From Bog-473 sp963728845 (GTDB lineage Bacteria > Actinomycetota > Acidimicrobiia > Acidimicrobiales > RAAP-2), in contig CAVSLS010000021.1 of assembly GCA_963728845.1 (NCBI GenBank), positions 434,001 through 498,000 on the forward strand: DNA of 64,000 nt, given 5' to 3'. The notes below the pieces were generated by a model. That model was not told where the DNA came from. It ran no database searches and saw only the letters and a list, made by a program, of their open reading frames with translations. The translations under genes were made by a program, and so were the position numbers. Positions 16,707-25,042 of this stretch are shown piece by piece. Numbering within the stretch: the first letter of the stretch is position 1; every line of letters begins with the position of its first letter.

Positions 16707-17738
16707 GTGTCCCAGCCCGCTGCCGCCGAGCCGGCGGTGCTGGCCTTCGACGGGGGGAGCACCAAGACGGATGTCGTCCTCGTCTCTCGCACCGGCACCG
16801 TCATGGGGCGGGCACGCGCAGGCCCGAGCAACCATCAGCTGATCGGCCTCGAGGGCGCAATCGATGCGCTGGCTCAAGCGGTGGACGCCGTCTTGGAGGA
16901 CGCACACCTGCCGGGCCGCGCCCGGCCGATCTGCCCGACGGGTGTGTACTGCCTCGCCGGCATCGACCTGCCCGTGGACGAGGACACCCTCGGCGCCGCG
17001 ATCGAGGCACAGGCATGGACGGCGCACGCCATCGTGCGCAACGACACGTTCGCCGTCTCGCGCACGGGCACGACGTCCCCGTGGGGTATCGGCGTGGTGT
17101 GCGGGACGGGAATGAACTGTGCCGCCGTCGGCCCCGACGGGAGGACGGTCCGCTTTCCTGCCCTCGCCGAGCTCTCGGGCGACTTCGCACCCGGTGGTGC
17201 ATGGCTCGGGGTCCGTGCCCTCGGCCTGGCCCTGCGTGCCGGTGACGGCAGGGGGGAGGCAACGGTGCTGCGCGAACTGGTCCCGGCCTATCTCGGTGAG
17301 CCCGACGCCGAGGCGGTGCTCACCGGCATCTATACGGGCGCCATCCCGTACGCACGACTCTTCGAGCTGGCCCGCGTGCTCCTCGACGCCGCCGCCCAGG
17401 GTGACGCGATGGCCCGCCAGGCGGCCGACACCCTGGCCGACGAGGTCGTGGCCTTCGTCCGCGCCGCGGTGGTGAGGCTCGACCTGCAGGACGAGATCGT
17501 CGAAGTGGTGCTCGGCGGCGGCGTGTTCGACACCGGTGACACCGCTTTCCTCGACCGCGTCGCCGCCGGCGTGCGCGTCGCGGCGCCGAAGGCGGTCCTC
17601 ATCCGCCTCGACGCCCCTCCCGTGCTCGGTGCGGCACTGATCGGGCTCGATGCGATCGGTGCGCCGGCGAACGTCCTCGCCGCCGTCCGAGAAGCATTCG
17701 CCGCGGACGCGGCGGCAGGCGTCAGCTCCGTACCGTAG
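16707..17738 (+). CDS. BadF/BadG/BcrA/BcrD-type ATPase, N-acetylglucosamine-kinase-like
   Basis: 343 residues. The ASKHA fold is visible: phosphate-1 motif LAFDGGSTKTDVVLV, phosphate-2 IGVVCGTGMNCAAV, LSGDFAPGGAWLG, and the adenosine motif VEVVLGGGVF. Family members include N-acetylglucosamine and N-acetylmuramate kinases. Beside a GH4 glycosidase, a sugar kinase role is likely (inference). Divergent and almost abutting. Confidence 0.85.
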   Translation: MSQPAAAEPAVLAFDGGSTKTDVVLVSRTGTVMGRARAGPSNHQLIGLEGAIDALAQAVDAVLEDAHLPGRARPICPTGVYCLAGIDLPVDEDTLGAAIEAQAWTAHAIVRNDTFAVSRTGTTSPWGIGVVCGTGMNCAAVGPDGRTVRFPALAELSGDFAPGGAWLGVRALGLALRAGDGRGEATVLRELVPAYLGEPDAEAVLTGIYTGAIPYARLFELARVLLDAAAQGDAMARQAADTLADEVVAFVRAAVVRLDLQDEIVEVVLGGGVFDTGDTAFLDRVAAGVRVAAPKAVLIRLDAPPVLGAALIGLDAIGAPANVLAAVREAFAADAAAGVSSVP

Positions 17739-17751
17739 CGGATTGACGAAG

Positions 17752-19863
17752 TCAGTCTCCGCCGGCTCCGACGGCCCCGACGGCGCCCGCCGTGGCGCCG
17801 GCGTGGGGCATGGCGTCTGCCACCATGCGTTCGTCGTCGGCGAGGAGGGAGTGGGCAAGGTCCTTCACCATCTCGATGACCTCGGGATGCTCCTCTGGGT
17901 TCCAGCCCTCGAGGAGCTCGGTGAGCCCGCTCCTCCGGGCCTCGGTCAATTTTGCGAGCGCCACCGTGCCCCTCGCGGTCAGGTAGAGGTCGCACTCGGC
18001 GCCCCGGCGCCGTTCTTCGACCATGCCGGCGGACAGCAGACCGTCGACCCCGGGCTGAATCAGCTCGGGGTCGATCTTCAAACGGTCCGCCACCTCGTTC
18101 ACCGTGCACGCGGGCCGGTCGGCCAGTCGGTAGAGCAGCCAGACCGAGCGCGGTGGCAGGTCGATCCCGGCCCGCTGGGCCAACGTGGTGTACAACTCGG
18201 CCCGGTTCTCCCGAGCAGACACCCTGTGGAGCGCCAGCTCGATCTCCTGGAGCGACGACCGATGCTGCGGCGCACCCTGCACCTCCCCGACGTCGACCGT
18301 CTCGACGGTCTTGCGCAGAGGCACCTCGGGCAGCAGGAAGCTGAGGAGGAAAGCGACGAACGAGATCGGCACGGCGACGAGAAACACCGTCTGGACCGAG
18401 TGCGTCACCGCGTCGACGTACTTGGTGAAGAAGGCCAACCCCGCCGTGGTCGACTTGAGCTTGGCCAGGAGCGCCGGGTCCAACGTCTGGGGGTTGAAGT
18501 TCTTGAGCAGGGCGGCGGGCACCCTGGCCAACGTCGCAGCGAACGTGTGGGTGAAGGTGATGGCGTAGATGGCGCCGAAGACGGCCGTGCCGAAGGAGCC
18601 ACCGATCATACGGAAGAAAGTCGCCGCACTGGTGGCGACGCCGAGATCCTGGTACGACACGGCGTTCTGCACCGCCACGACGAGCACCTGCATGATCAGG
18701 CCCATGCCCACCCCGAAGACGAACATGTAGAGCGCCAGGACCCAGCCGTTCGTCGAGGCATCGATGAGCGACAGCAGGTATGCGCCCAGCGTCATCAGCG
18801 CGGTGCCGAGGATGGGGAAGACCCTGTAGCGGCCCCATCGGGTCACGAGCCGGCCGGAGGTCACGGAGGCGGCCAGCATCCCGAGCATCAGGGGCAAGAT
18901 CCGCAGGCCCGACGCCGTCGGGCTCACGCCCTTGACGTTCTGCATGAAGAGCGGCAGGAAGGTCAGCGCGCCGAACATGGCGAAGCCCATCACGAACCCG
19001 ATGGCGCTGGCTGCGGTGAAGACCCGGATGCGGAAAAGGTTGAGGGGGATCACCGGCTCGACCGCGCGGTGTTCGACGAGGAGGAAGCCCGCCGCGAGCA
19101 CAACGCCGACACCGGCCGTGAGATAGCTCGGCGTCGACCTCCAGGGCCATGAGATTCCGCCCAGGCTGCAGAAGATGATCAACGAGGTCGTCGACCCGGC
19201 CAGGAGCACGGTGCCCATGTAGTCGATCGTGTGGTGCACCCGGCGCAGACGGCCGGGCAGGACGGCGCCGGTGACGAAGAGTGCAAGGATGCCCAGCGGC
19301 AGGTTGATGTAGAAGACCCAACGCCACGAGAGGTAGGTCACGCAGAGCCCGCCGATCAGCGGCCCGATCACCGTTGCCACGGCGAACATCGCACCAAAGA
19401 GCCCCATGTAGCGTCCGCGGTCGCGCGGCGAGACGACATCGCCGATGATGGTCTGCGCTCCCACCATCAACCCTCCACCACCCAATCCCTGCACGGCGCG
19501 GAAGGCAATGAGCTCCGTCATCGTGTGGCTGAATCCCGACAGCGCGGAGCCGATGACGAAGATCACGATCGCCGCCTGGAAGAAGATCTTCCGTCCGTAC
19601 TGGTCGCCGAGCTTGCCCCACAGCGGCGTCGACACCGTCGACGCCAGCAGGTAGGCGGTGACCACCCAGGCCAGGTGCGACCCCCCGTGCAGGTCGCCCA
19701 CGATGGTCGGCAGCGCGGTCGAAACGATGGTCTGGTCGAGCGCCGCCAGCAACATCCCCAACAAGAGTGCGCCAAGGATCAGCCAGAGCCGCCGTCCCGT
19801 GACTCGATCGACGACGGGGGGTGCCTCGACGACGCCCACACCCACCTCACCGACGTCTGCCAC
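17752..19863 (-). CDS. DHA2-family MFS drug exporter fused to a C-terminal MarR-like domain
   Basis: 703 residues from GTG 19863. Residues 25-510 form a 14-helix MFS transporter: LALDQTIVSTALPTIV (motif D1 of DHA2), GKLGDQYGRK (motif A), RAVQGLGGGGLMVGA, and VIGPLIGGLCV (motif C of antiporters). Residues about 540-690 are soluble and resemble a MarR winged helix: QEIELALHRV...LYTTLAQRAGIDLPPRSVWLLYRLAD, CTVNEVADRLKIDPELIQPGVDGLLSAGMVEERRR, LYLTARGTVALAKL. The reading frame through the joint is continuous. It presumably exports drugs by proton antiport; the C-domain may sense drug or bind DNA near the membrane. Confidence 0.88.
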   Translation of the reverse strand: MADVGEVGVGVVEAPPVVDRVTGRRLWLILGALLLGMLLAALDQTIVSTALPTIVGDLHGGSHLAWVVTAYLLASTVSTPLWGKLGDQYGRKIFFQAAIVIFVIGSALSGFSHTMTELIAFRAVQGLGGGGLMVGAQTIIGDVVSPRDRGRYMGLFGAMFAVATVIGPLIGGLCVTYLSWRWVFYINLPLGILALFVTGAVLPGRLRRVHHTIDYMGTVLLAGSTTSLIIFCSLGGISWPWRSTPSYLTAGVGVVLAAGFLLVEHRAVEPVIPLNLFRIRVFTAASAIGFVMGFAMFGALTFLPLFMQNVKGVSPTASGLRILPLMLGMLAASVTSGRLVTRWGRYRVFPILGTALMTLGAYLLSLIDASTNGWVLALYMFVFGVGMGLIMQVLVVAVQNAVSYQDLGVATSAATFFRMIGGSFGTAVFGAIYAITFTHTFAATLARVPAALLKNFNPQTLDPALLAKLKSTTAGLAFFTKYVDAVTHSVQTVFLVAVPISFVAFLLSFLLPEVPLRKTVETVDVGEVQGAPQHRSSLQEIELALHRVSARENRAELYTTLAQRAGIDLPPRSVWLLYRLADRPACTVNEVADRLKIDPELIQPGVDGLLSAGMVEERRRGAECDLYLTARGTVALAKLTEARRSGLTELLEGWNPEEHPEVIEMVKDLAHSLLADDERMVADAMPHAGATAGAVGAVGAGGD

Positions 19864-19872
19864 TATCGGTTC

Positions 19873-19901
19873 AGAGTAGAAACACCCTGCTCAAAATGCA
19901 A
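19873..19901 (-). promoter_or_regulatory. Candidate leaderless sigma-A promoter of the MFS-MarR gene
   Basis: On the minus strand TTGCAT (19896-19901), 17-base spacer, TACTCT (19873-19878), then nine bases to the GTG at 19863. Transcription would start at or just before the start codon, giving a leaderless mRNA. The divergent nitronate monooxygenase starts at 20062; the 198-base gap carries both promoters. Confidence 0.55.
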
Positions 19902-20061
19902 CCATGGGCAGGCCGCCGCCCTCCTCCGCCGGACCGAGCGCGGCGGACTCCACCGCCGGCGCACTCCAGCCCCGGACCGGCCCCAACCCGCGCTACGGTC
20001 CCCGCGGCGGATGCGGTTGTCACAGCGCGACAGCGAACAAGAGAGAGGAAGGCTCCGACTC

Positions 20062-21028
20062 ATGCGTACACGGCTCACCGAGCTGCTCGGCATCGAGCAC
20101 CCCGTCATGCTGGCCGGCATGGGCGGCGTCTCCTTCTCGGAGCTCGTGTCGGCCGTCTCGGCCGCCGGCGGCTTCGGGTGCATGGGCGCATCGACCATGA
20201 GCAACGAGCAAATGGTGGCCGAGAGTCGCGGCCGTGCGGCGAGCCACCGACAAGCCCTTTGGGGTCGACCTCCTCACGGCGATGCCGGGCGGCATGACCG
20301 AGCAGGTCAAGATCGTCATTGAGGGCGGTGCGACCGCATTCGTTGCCGGACTGGGGGTACCGACCGAGGTCGTGGACCTCTGCCATCACCACAACGTGAT
20401 CGTCGTCAGCATGTGCGGCAAGGTCGAGCACGCGGTGCGTGCCGTCGATGCAGGGTGTGACCTGGTCGTGGCCCAGGGCACCGAAGCCGGGGGGCATACC
20501 GGGCAGGTCGCGACCCTGCCGCTGGTCCCCCTCATCGTCGATGCCGTCGGTGACCGTGTGCCGGTCGTGGCTGCGGGTGGCATCTTCGACGGCCGCGGGC
20601 TGGCGGCCGCCCTCGCCCTCGGAGCAGACGGCATCTGGGTCGGCACGCGCTTCATCGCGACGCCCGAGGCGCGGGGTGTGCTCGGCTACAAGGAGAAGCT
20701 CCTGGAGAGCCGCGAAGACCAGACGACGGTCAGCCGCGCGTACTCGGGCAAGACCATGCGAGTCGTGCGCAACCGGTACACGGATCACTACGACGCGCAC
20801 CCCGAGGAGCTCAAGAAGTTCCCCGAACAGCTGGGCGTCGCCTACGGCGGCGGCGCCATGCACCTCGGGGGCGACTCCTTCACCGACGGCGTGGACGTCG
20901 ACAAGGAGTGCTACCCGGCCGGCCAGGGTGTGGGTGGGATCACCGAGCTCGTGCCGGCGGGCGAGCTGGTGGTCCGATTCGTCGCCGAAGCCGAGGCGGT
21001 CCTCGACCGCCTCTCTGGCGTGCACTGA
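20062..21028 (+). CDS. Nitronate monooxygenase-family FMN enzyme, one frame break
   Basis: From ATG 20062 (GAGGAAGG upstream): TRLTELLGIEHPVMLAGMGGVSFSELVSAVSAAGGFGCMGA, then after a one-base break near 20230 VRRATDKPFGVDLLTAMPG..., VVAQGTEAGGHTGQ (FMN/phosphate site with the catalytic-type His), VVAAGGIFDGRGLAAALALGADGIWVGTRF. Length is 3n+1. The family oxidises nitronates, or are FabK-like enoyl reductases; the HxGQ/GGH motif favours the NMO class. Clusters with an SDR. Confidence 0.87.
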
Positions 21029-21077
21029 ACGGGCGCGGCGGCGCAGCAGGATAGGCGCGAGTGCCGGCACCAGGGCG

Positions 21078-21899
21078 ATGACGGGCGGATCCCCGCCGGA
21101 ACACCGAGTCGCACTCGTCACCGGTGCGAACCACGGGATCGGCGCCGCGACGGCCAAGGCTCTCGCTGCGCAGGGGACTGCCGTGTTGTGCACCTATTTC
21201 CGCAACCAGCGCCAGGGTGGCCTCACCGACCCGTCGCTCCCTGCCGCCTATCGGGCCACCCGGATGGCCCGGGCGGACTTCGTGGTCGAGTCCATCAGGG
21301 CGTCGGGAGGCTGGGCGCAGGCGGTCGAGGCCGACCTCTCCGACGCCTCGGTCATCCCGACGCTGTTCGATGCAGCCGAGACCCAGTTCGGCCCGGTGCA
21401 GATCCTGGTCAACAACGCGTCGGGGTGGATCGCGGACACCTTCGTCCCCGCCGCGACCGATCGATTCGGTCGCGCCCAGGCATCGGTGAGCGGGCGCACG
21501 CTCGATGAGGTGTTCGGGGTCGACGCCCGGGCGGCGGGACTGCTCATCGCGGAGTTCGCGCGCCGCCATGTCGCCCGGCAAGGGCAGTGGGGCCGCGTCA
21601 TCGGGTTGACCTCGGGTGAGGCCGACGGCTTCCCGGAGGAGGTCTCCTACGGCGCCGCCAAGGCGGCCCAGGTGAACTTCACCCTCAGCGCCGCCGCCGA
21701 ACTGGCCCGGTTCGGCGTCACCGCAAACGTCGTACACCCCCCGATCACCGACACCGGGTGGGTCAACCAGAGGACGGCCACGCTGGCCCGGTCCTCTGGC
21801 AGGCGGGTCGCGACGCCGCGGCAGGTCGCGGAGGTGATCGCCTATCTCGCGTCCGATGCAGCCGGGCTCATCACCGGCAACGTGATCCGGCTCCGCTGA
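21078..21899 (+). CDS. Short-chain dehydrogenase/reductase
   Basis: 273 residues. NAD(P)-binding GANHGIG (TGxxxGxG type), NNAS, catalytic Tyr-Lys in SYGAAKAAQ, and a Ser in LTSGEADG. A long insert (QGGLTDPSLPAAYRATRMARADFVVESIRASGG) follows the second strand. Substrate unknown. Starts 49 bases after the nitronate monooxygenase. Confidence 0.9.
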   Translation: MTGGSPPEHRVALVTGANHGIGAATAKALAAQGTAVLCTYFRNQRQGGLTDPSLPAAYRATRMARADFVVESIRASGGWAQAVEADLSDASVIPTLFDAAETQFGPVQILVNNASGWIADTFVPAATDRFGRAQASVSGRTLDEVFGVDARAAGLLIAEFARRHVARQGQWGRVIGLTSGEADGFPEEVSYGAAKAAQVNFTLSAAAELARFGVTANVVHPPITDTGWVNQRTATLARSSGRRVATPRQVAEVIAYLASDAAGLITGNVIRLR

Positions 21900-22034
21900 C
21901 CCGACGGCACCGGCGCTCGCGTTCGCTGCAACGCGCTCGGCCACGCCCGCGTCCCCTCAGCTGCCTGGAGGAGGTCGTGGAGCGCTGGTGGCGGGGGATT
22001 TCCCGTGCCCTGGCCCCCTCCCCGAAAAATTCGT

Positions 22035-22065
22035 GTGACAGTCATGGAATATTATGATATATCAT
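22035..22065 (+). promoter_or_regulatory. PadR-operon promoter with overlapping 12-base palindrome
   Basis: GTGACA (22035-22040), 17-base spacer, TATATC (22058-22063) in an AT-rich island unlike its surroundings. A perfect palindrome ATGATATATCAT (22054-22065) covers the -10; an alternative -10 TATGAT is at 22053. PadR repressors typically bind such AT-rich palindromes over their own promoter, so autorepression is likely. The rest of the gap from the SDR (21900-22034) shows no gene. Confidence 0.6.
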
Positions 22066-22131
22066 TAGCGTTACATTACGAGACCAACCATGCGGACCCG
22101 TGACGGGCCCCCAACCACCGAGGAGACACCA

Positions 22132-22711
22132 ATGGCACACGAACGCCGACACGATCACGGAGCACGACCACGAGCACGATCACGAGCACGACCACCTGCA
22201 CGAGCACTTCTTCGCCGGTCGCGGCATGCGGGGCCCCCGCGGCCGCTGGGGCGGCGGACGTGGCGGGTGGGGCGGCGGGCGACGCATGCCGCGCGGTGCA
22301 ATCCGCTCCGCCATACTGATCGCGCTACGCGACGAGCCTGCCCACGGGTACGAGGTCATGCGTCGCCTGGAGGAGCTGAGCGGTGGCCTGTGGCGCCCCA
22401 GCCCCGGGTCCGTCTACCCGCATCTCCAGATGCTCGAGGACGAGGGCATGGTCCAATCGTCGGAGGTAGAGGGCAGTCGCACCTACACGCTGACCGACGC
22501 CGGGCGGGCGGAGGCGGAGAAGGCCGCGCTCCCCTGGCAGGCGGCCGGCGAGGCCGACGACGAGGTGCGGACGCTCCGCCTCGGCATGGGCCAACTGATG
22601 AGCGCGGCGAAGCAGTTGGCCGGCGCGGGCGAGAAGGCACAGATCGAGCGCGGCAGCGCCGTCATCCAGAGAGCCCGCAAGGAGCTGTACCAGATCCTGG
22701 CCGAGGACTGA
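22132..22711 (+). CDS. PadR-family transcriptional regulator with His-rich N-terminus, one frame break
   Basis: The winged-helix domain RGAIRSAILIALRDEPAHGYEVMRRLEELSGGLWRPSPGSVYPHLQMLEDEGMV...SRTYTLTDAG is a clear PadR. ATG 22132 with GAGGAGA upstream begins MAHERRHDH; a one-base step near 22155 joins it to EHDHEHDHEHDHLHEHFF and the rest (length 3n+1). An unbroken reading with GTG start at 22100 also exists but lacks the Shine-Dalgarno. The His/Asp/Glu-rich N-tail and a Gly/Arg/Trp-rich linker precede the DNA-binding domain; the His tail could bind metal. First gene of an ABC-exporter operon. Confidence 0.85.
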
Positions 22712-22802
22712 CGGGAGGATGGGGACCGAGAGGGGCCGTCAGGAGGACAGGGGCGGACACGGGGCCGGGAAGAGGCACGCCCGGTACTGTGCAGAGGGAG
22801 CC

Positions 22803-23801
22803 ATGACCACCACGACCTCCACGACGGCGCTCGACGGCGCGTCTCCCGGCCGGGGGGCGCCGATCATCGAGACGGTGAGCCTGACCAAGACGTATCCCGG
22901 CACCGATTTCCGCGCCGTCGACGAGCTGAACCTGGAAGTGGGGACCGGAGAGGTGTTCGGCCTCCTCGGACCCAACGGCGCGGGCAAGACCACCACGGTC
23001 GGGGTGCTCACGACCCGGGTGATTCCGACGGGCGGACACGCCCTGGTCGGAGGGCTCGATGTCATCCAACACCCAACCCTGGTGAAACAGATCATCGGCG
23101 TCGTGTCCCAGCAGAACACGCTGGATCGCCAGTTGACACCCTGGGAGAACCTGTACTGGCACGGCCGCCTGTTCGGGATGGGAGCGAAGGAGTCGCGCGA
23201 GACGGCCAACGACCTGCTCGAGCGATTCCAGCTGACCCGCTTTGCGAAAGCCTCCGTCTACGCCCTCTCCGGCGGCATGGCGCAGCGGCTGATGGTGGCG
23301 CGCGCCATCTTCCACCGGCCGGCCGTCCTCTTCCTCGACGAGCCCACCGCCGGGCTCGACCCCCAGGGACGCCTGGCCCTGTGGGACCTGCTCGAGGGCC
23401 TCAACGCCGAGGGGCAGACCATCATGCTGACCACGCACTACATGGAGGAAGCCGACAAGCTGTGCGACCGGGTGGCGATCATGGACCACGGCAGGATCCT
23501 CGCCCTCGACACCCCGGCCGAACTCAAGCGCAGCGTCGGCGCCGACACCATCGTGACGGTCAAGGCGGCAGGCGACACTGACCGGCTCGCCGCGGCCTTT
23601 CGATCCCAGCTGGAAGGACTCACGCGGACACGCCCGATCGCCGACGGTGTCGAGCTGCAGATCCGTGGCTCGGAACGGCTCGTCCCTCGCATCGTGGAGG
23701 CAGCCGAATCCGCCGGCTTCTCGCTCGCCGACCTGTCGGTGGCCGAACCAACACTCGAGACCGTCTTCATCGGGCTGACCGGAAAGGACCTCCGCGACTG
23801 A
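22803..23801 (+). CDS. ABC exporter ATP-binding protein (DrrA/CcmA-like)
   Basis: 332 residues. Walker A GPNGAGKTT, Q-loop VVSQQNTLD, ABC signature LSGGMAQRL, Walker B VLFLDEPTAGLD, and switch His in TTHYMEE. C-terminal domain (about 240-330) is typical of DrrA-type drug-exporter ATPases. Stop overlaps the permease start (TGATG). Controlled presumably by the upstream PadR. Confidence 0.95.
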   Translation: MTTTTSTTALDGASPGRGAPIIETVSLTKTYPGTDFRAVDELNLEVGTGEVFGLLGPNGAGKTTTVGVLTTRVIPTGGHALVGGLDVIQHPTLVKQIIGVVSQQNTLDRQLTPWENLYWHGRLFGMGAKESRETANDLLERFQLTRFAKASVYALSGGMAQRLMVARAIFHRPAVLFLDEPTAGLDPQGRLALWDLLEGLNAEGQTIMLTTHYMEEADKLCDRVAIMDHGRILALDTPAELKRSVGADTIVTVKAAGDTDRLAAAFRSQLEGLTRTRPIADGVELQIRGSERLVPRIVEAAESAGFSLADLSVAEPTLETVFIGLTGKDLRD

Positions 23802-24709
23802 TGGCGGCCACAACCTCCGACACGCTCTCGGCATCCACCTTCGGATCCGGCTCACACCCTGTCGAGCTGAAACCGACCCGTTCGGCCACGATCGCCAGCT
23901 GGACCTCCCTGCGTGCACTGATCCAACGCGACTTGGTCGTGCTCTGGAAGCACAAGATCGAGTTCACGGTGCGCACCCTGGTCCAGCCGTTCTTGCTGTG
24001 CTTCGTCTTCCTCTATGTCTTTCCCAAGATCGGCCAGGGCATCGGCGCGGCCAGCGGCATCCCTGGAGCGGAGTCGGCCTTCGCGACGGTCCTGGTGCCG
24101 GGCGTCGTCGGCCTGTCGATCATGTTCCAGGGGATCCAGGCCGTGGCCATGCAGCTGGCGCAAGAGTTCGGCTTCACGCGAGAAATCGAGGACCGGGTGC
24201 AGGCGCCCTGCCCCATCTGGCTCGTCGCGATATCCAAGGTGATCTCCGGGGGCGCCCAGGGACTCATCTCGGCGGCGATCGTGCTCCCCATCGCCTCCGT
24301 GGTGCACGCCGCCGGCGTGGAGGCCCAGATCAATCTGCACTGGCTCCTCATCGTGACCCTGGTCCCGCTGTCCTGCGTGTGCATGGCGTCGTTGGGTCTG
24401 CTTCTGGGGACGGCGTTCGAACCGCGCAACCTGGGCCTGATGTTCGGTTTCATCGTGCTGCCCATCACCTTCTTGGGGGGGACGTACTACCAATGGACGC
24501 GCTTGGCTCCGGTCAAGGTCGGGCCCGTTCACTGGCTGCAGATCATCGTGCTGATCAACCCGCTCATCTACATCAACGACGGGATGCGGGCTGCGTTCAC
24601 CGACGCCGCCCACATGCACCTCTACATCATCTATCCCGCCATCGCTGCGTTCAGCGTCATCTTCCTGGCACTGGGGCTTCGCAACTTCCGCGGCAAAGTG
24701 CTCGCCTGA
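23801..24709 (+). CDS. ABC-2 type exporter permease
   Basis: 302 residues, six predicted membrane segments (first at about 50-70, TLVQPFLLCFVFLYVF), with the ABC-2 pattern GTAFEPRNLGLMFGFIVLPITFLGGTYYQW near residue 205. Forms the translocator with the ATPase encoded just upstream (start overlaps its stop). Drug or lipid export is likely. Confidence 0.93.
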   Translation: MAATTSDTLSASTFGSGSHPVELKPTRSATIASWTSLRALIQRDLVVLWKHKIEFTVRTLVQPFLLCFVFLYVFPKIGQGIGAASGIPGAESAFATVLVPGVVGLSIMFQGIQAVAMQLAQEFGFTREIEDRVQAPCPIWLVAISKVISGGAQGLISAAIVLPIASVVHAAGVEAQINLHWLLIVTLVPLSCVCMASLGLLLGTAFEPRNLGLMFGFIVLPITFLGGTYYQWTRLAPVKVGPVHWLQIIVLINPLIYINDGMRAAFTDAAHMHLYIIYPAIAAFSVIFLALGLRNFRGKVLA

Positions 24710-25042
24710 TCCGGCTCTCTTGCCTCGCCGGCGTAACCGCCGACAGCCGGCGCAACCGCGACGCGGGCCCCGGAGCGACCGATCCGACGGCGCGCTCGCG
24801 TCGCCGGCACGCCGTCGGGACTCCACCTCCCACGCCATCCTGCGGCGTCGCCCCTCCCAGGCTGCGCACAGCCGAATGCGACCCGCAGGACGCCGAACTG
24901 CCCACGCCACCAGGGTTTCCGACCTCCCTGTGAAAAGTGCGGCAAACGCGCCAGATCCGAGCCACATCTGGGTAGGGTGATCCGCAACCGTACAGCCAGT
25001 GTGTGCAACCGCTCAGCGTGGAATGGCGAAGGGACGGAGCCG
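24710..25042. other. Non-coding gap between the ABC permease and egtB
   Basis: 333 bases with no supported gene. It should contain the terminator of the PadR/ABC operon and the egtB promoter. TAGGGT at 24973-24978, 64 bases before the egtB ATG, is a plausible actinobacterial -10, but no good -35 is seen. The GC-rich dyad GCCGACAGCCGGC lies near 24740. Confidence 0.5.
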
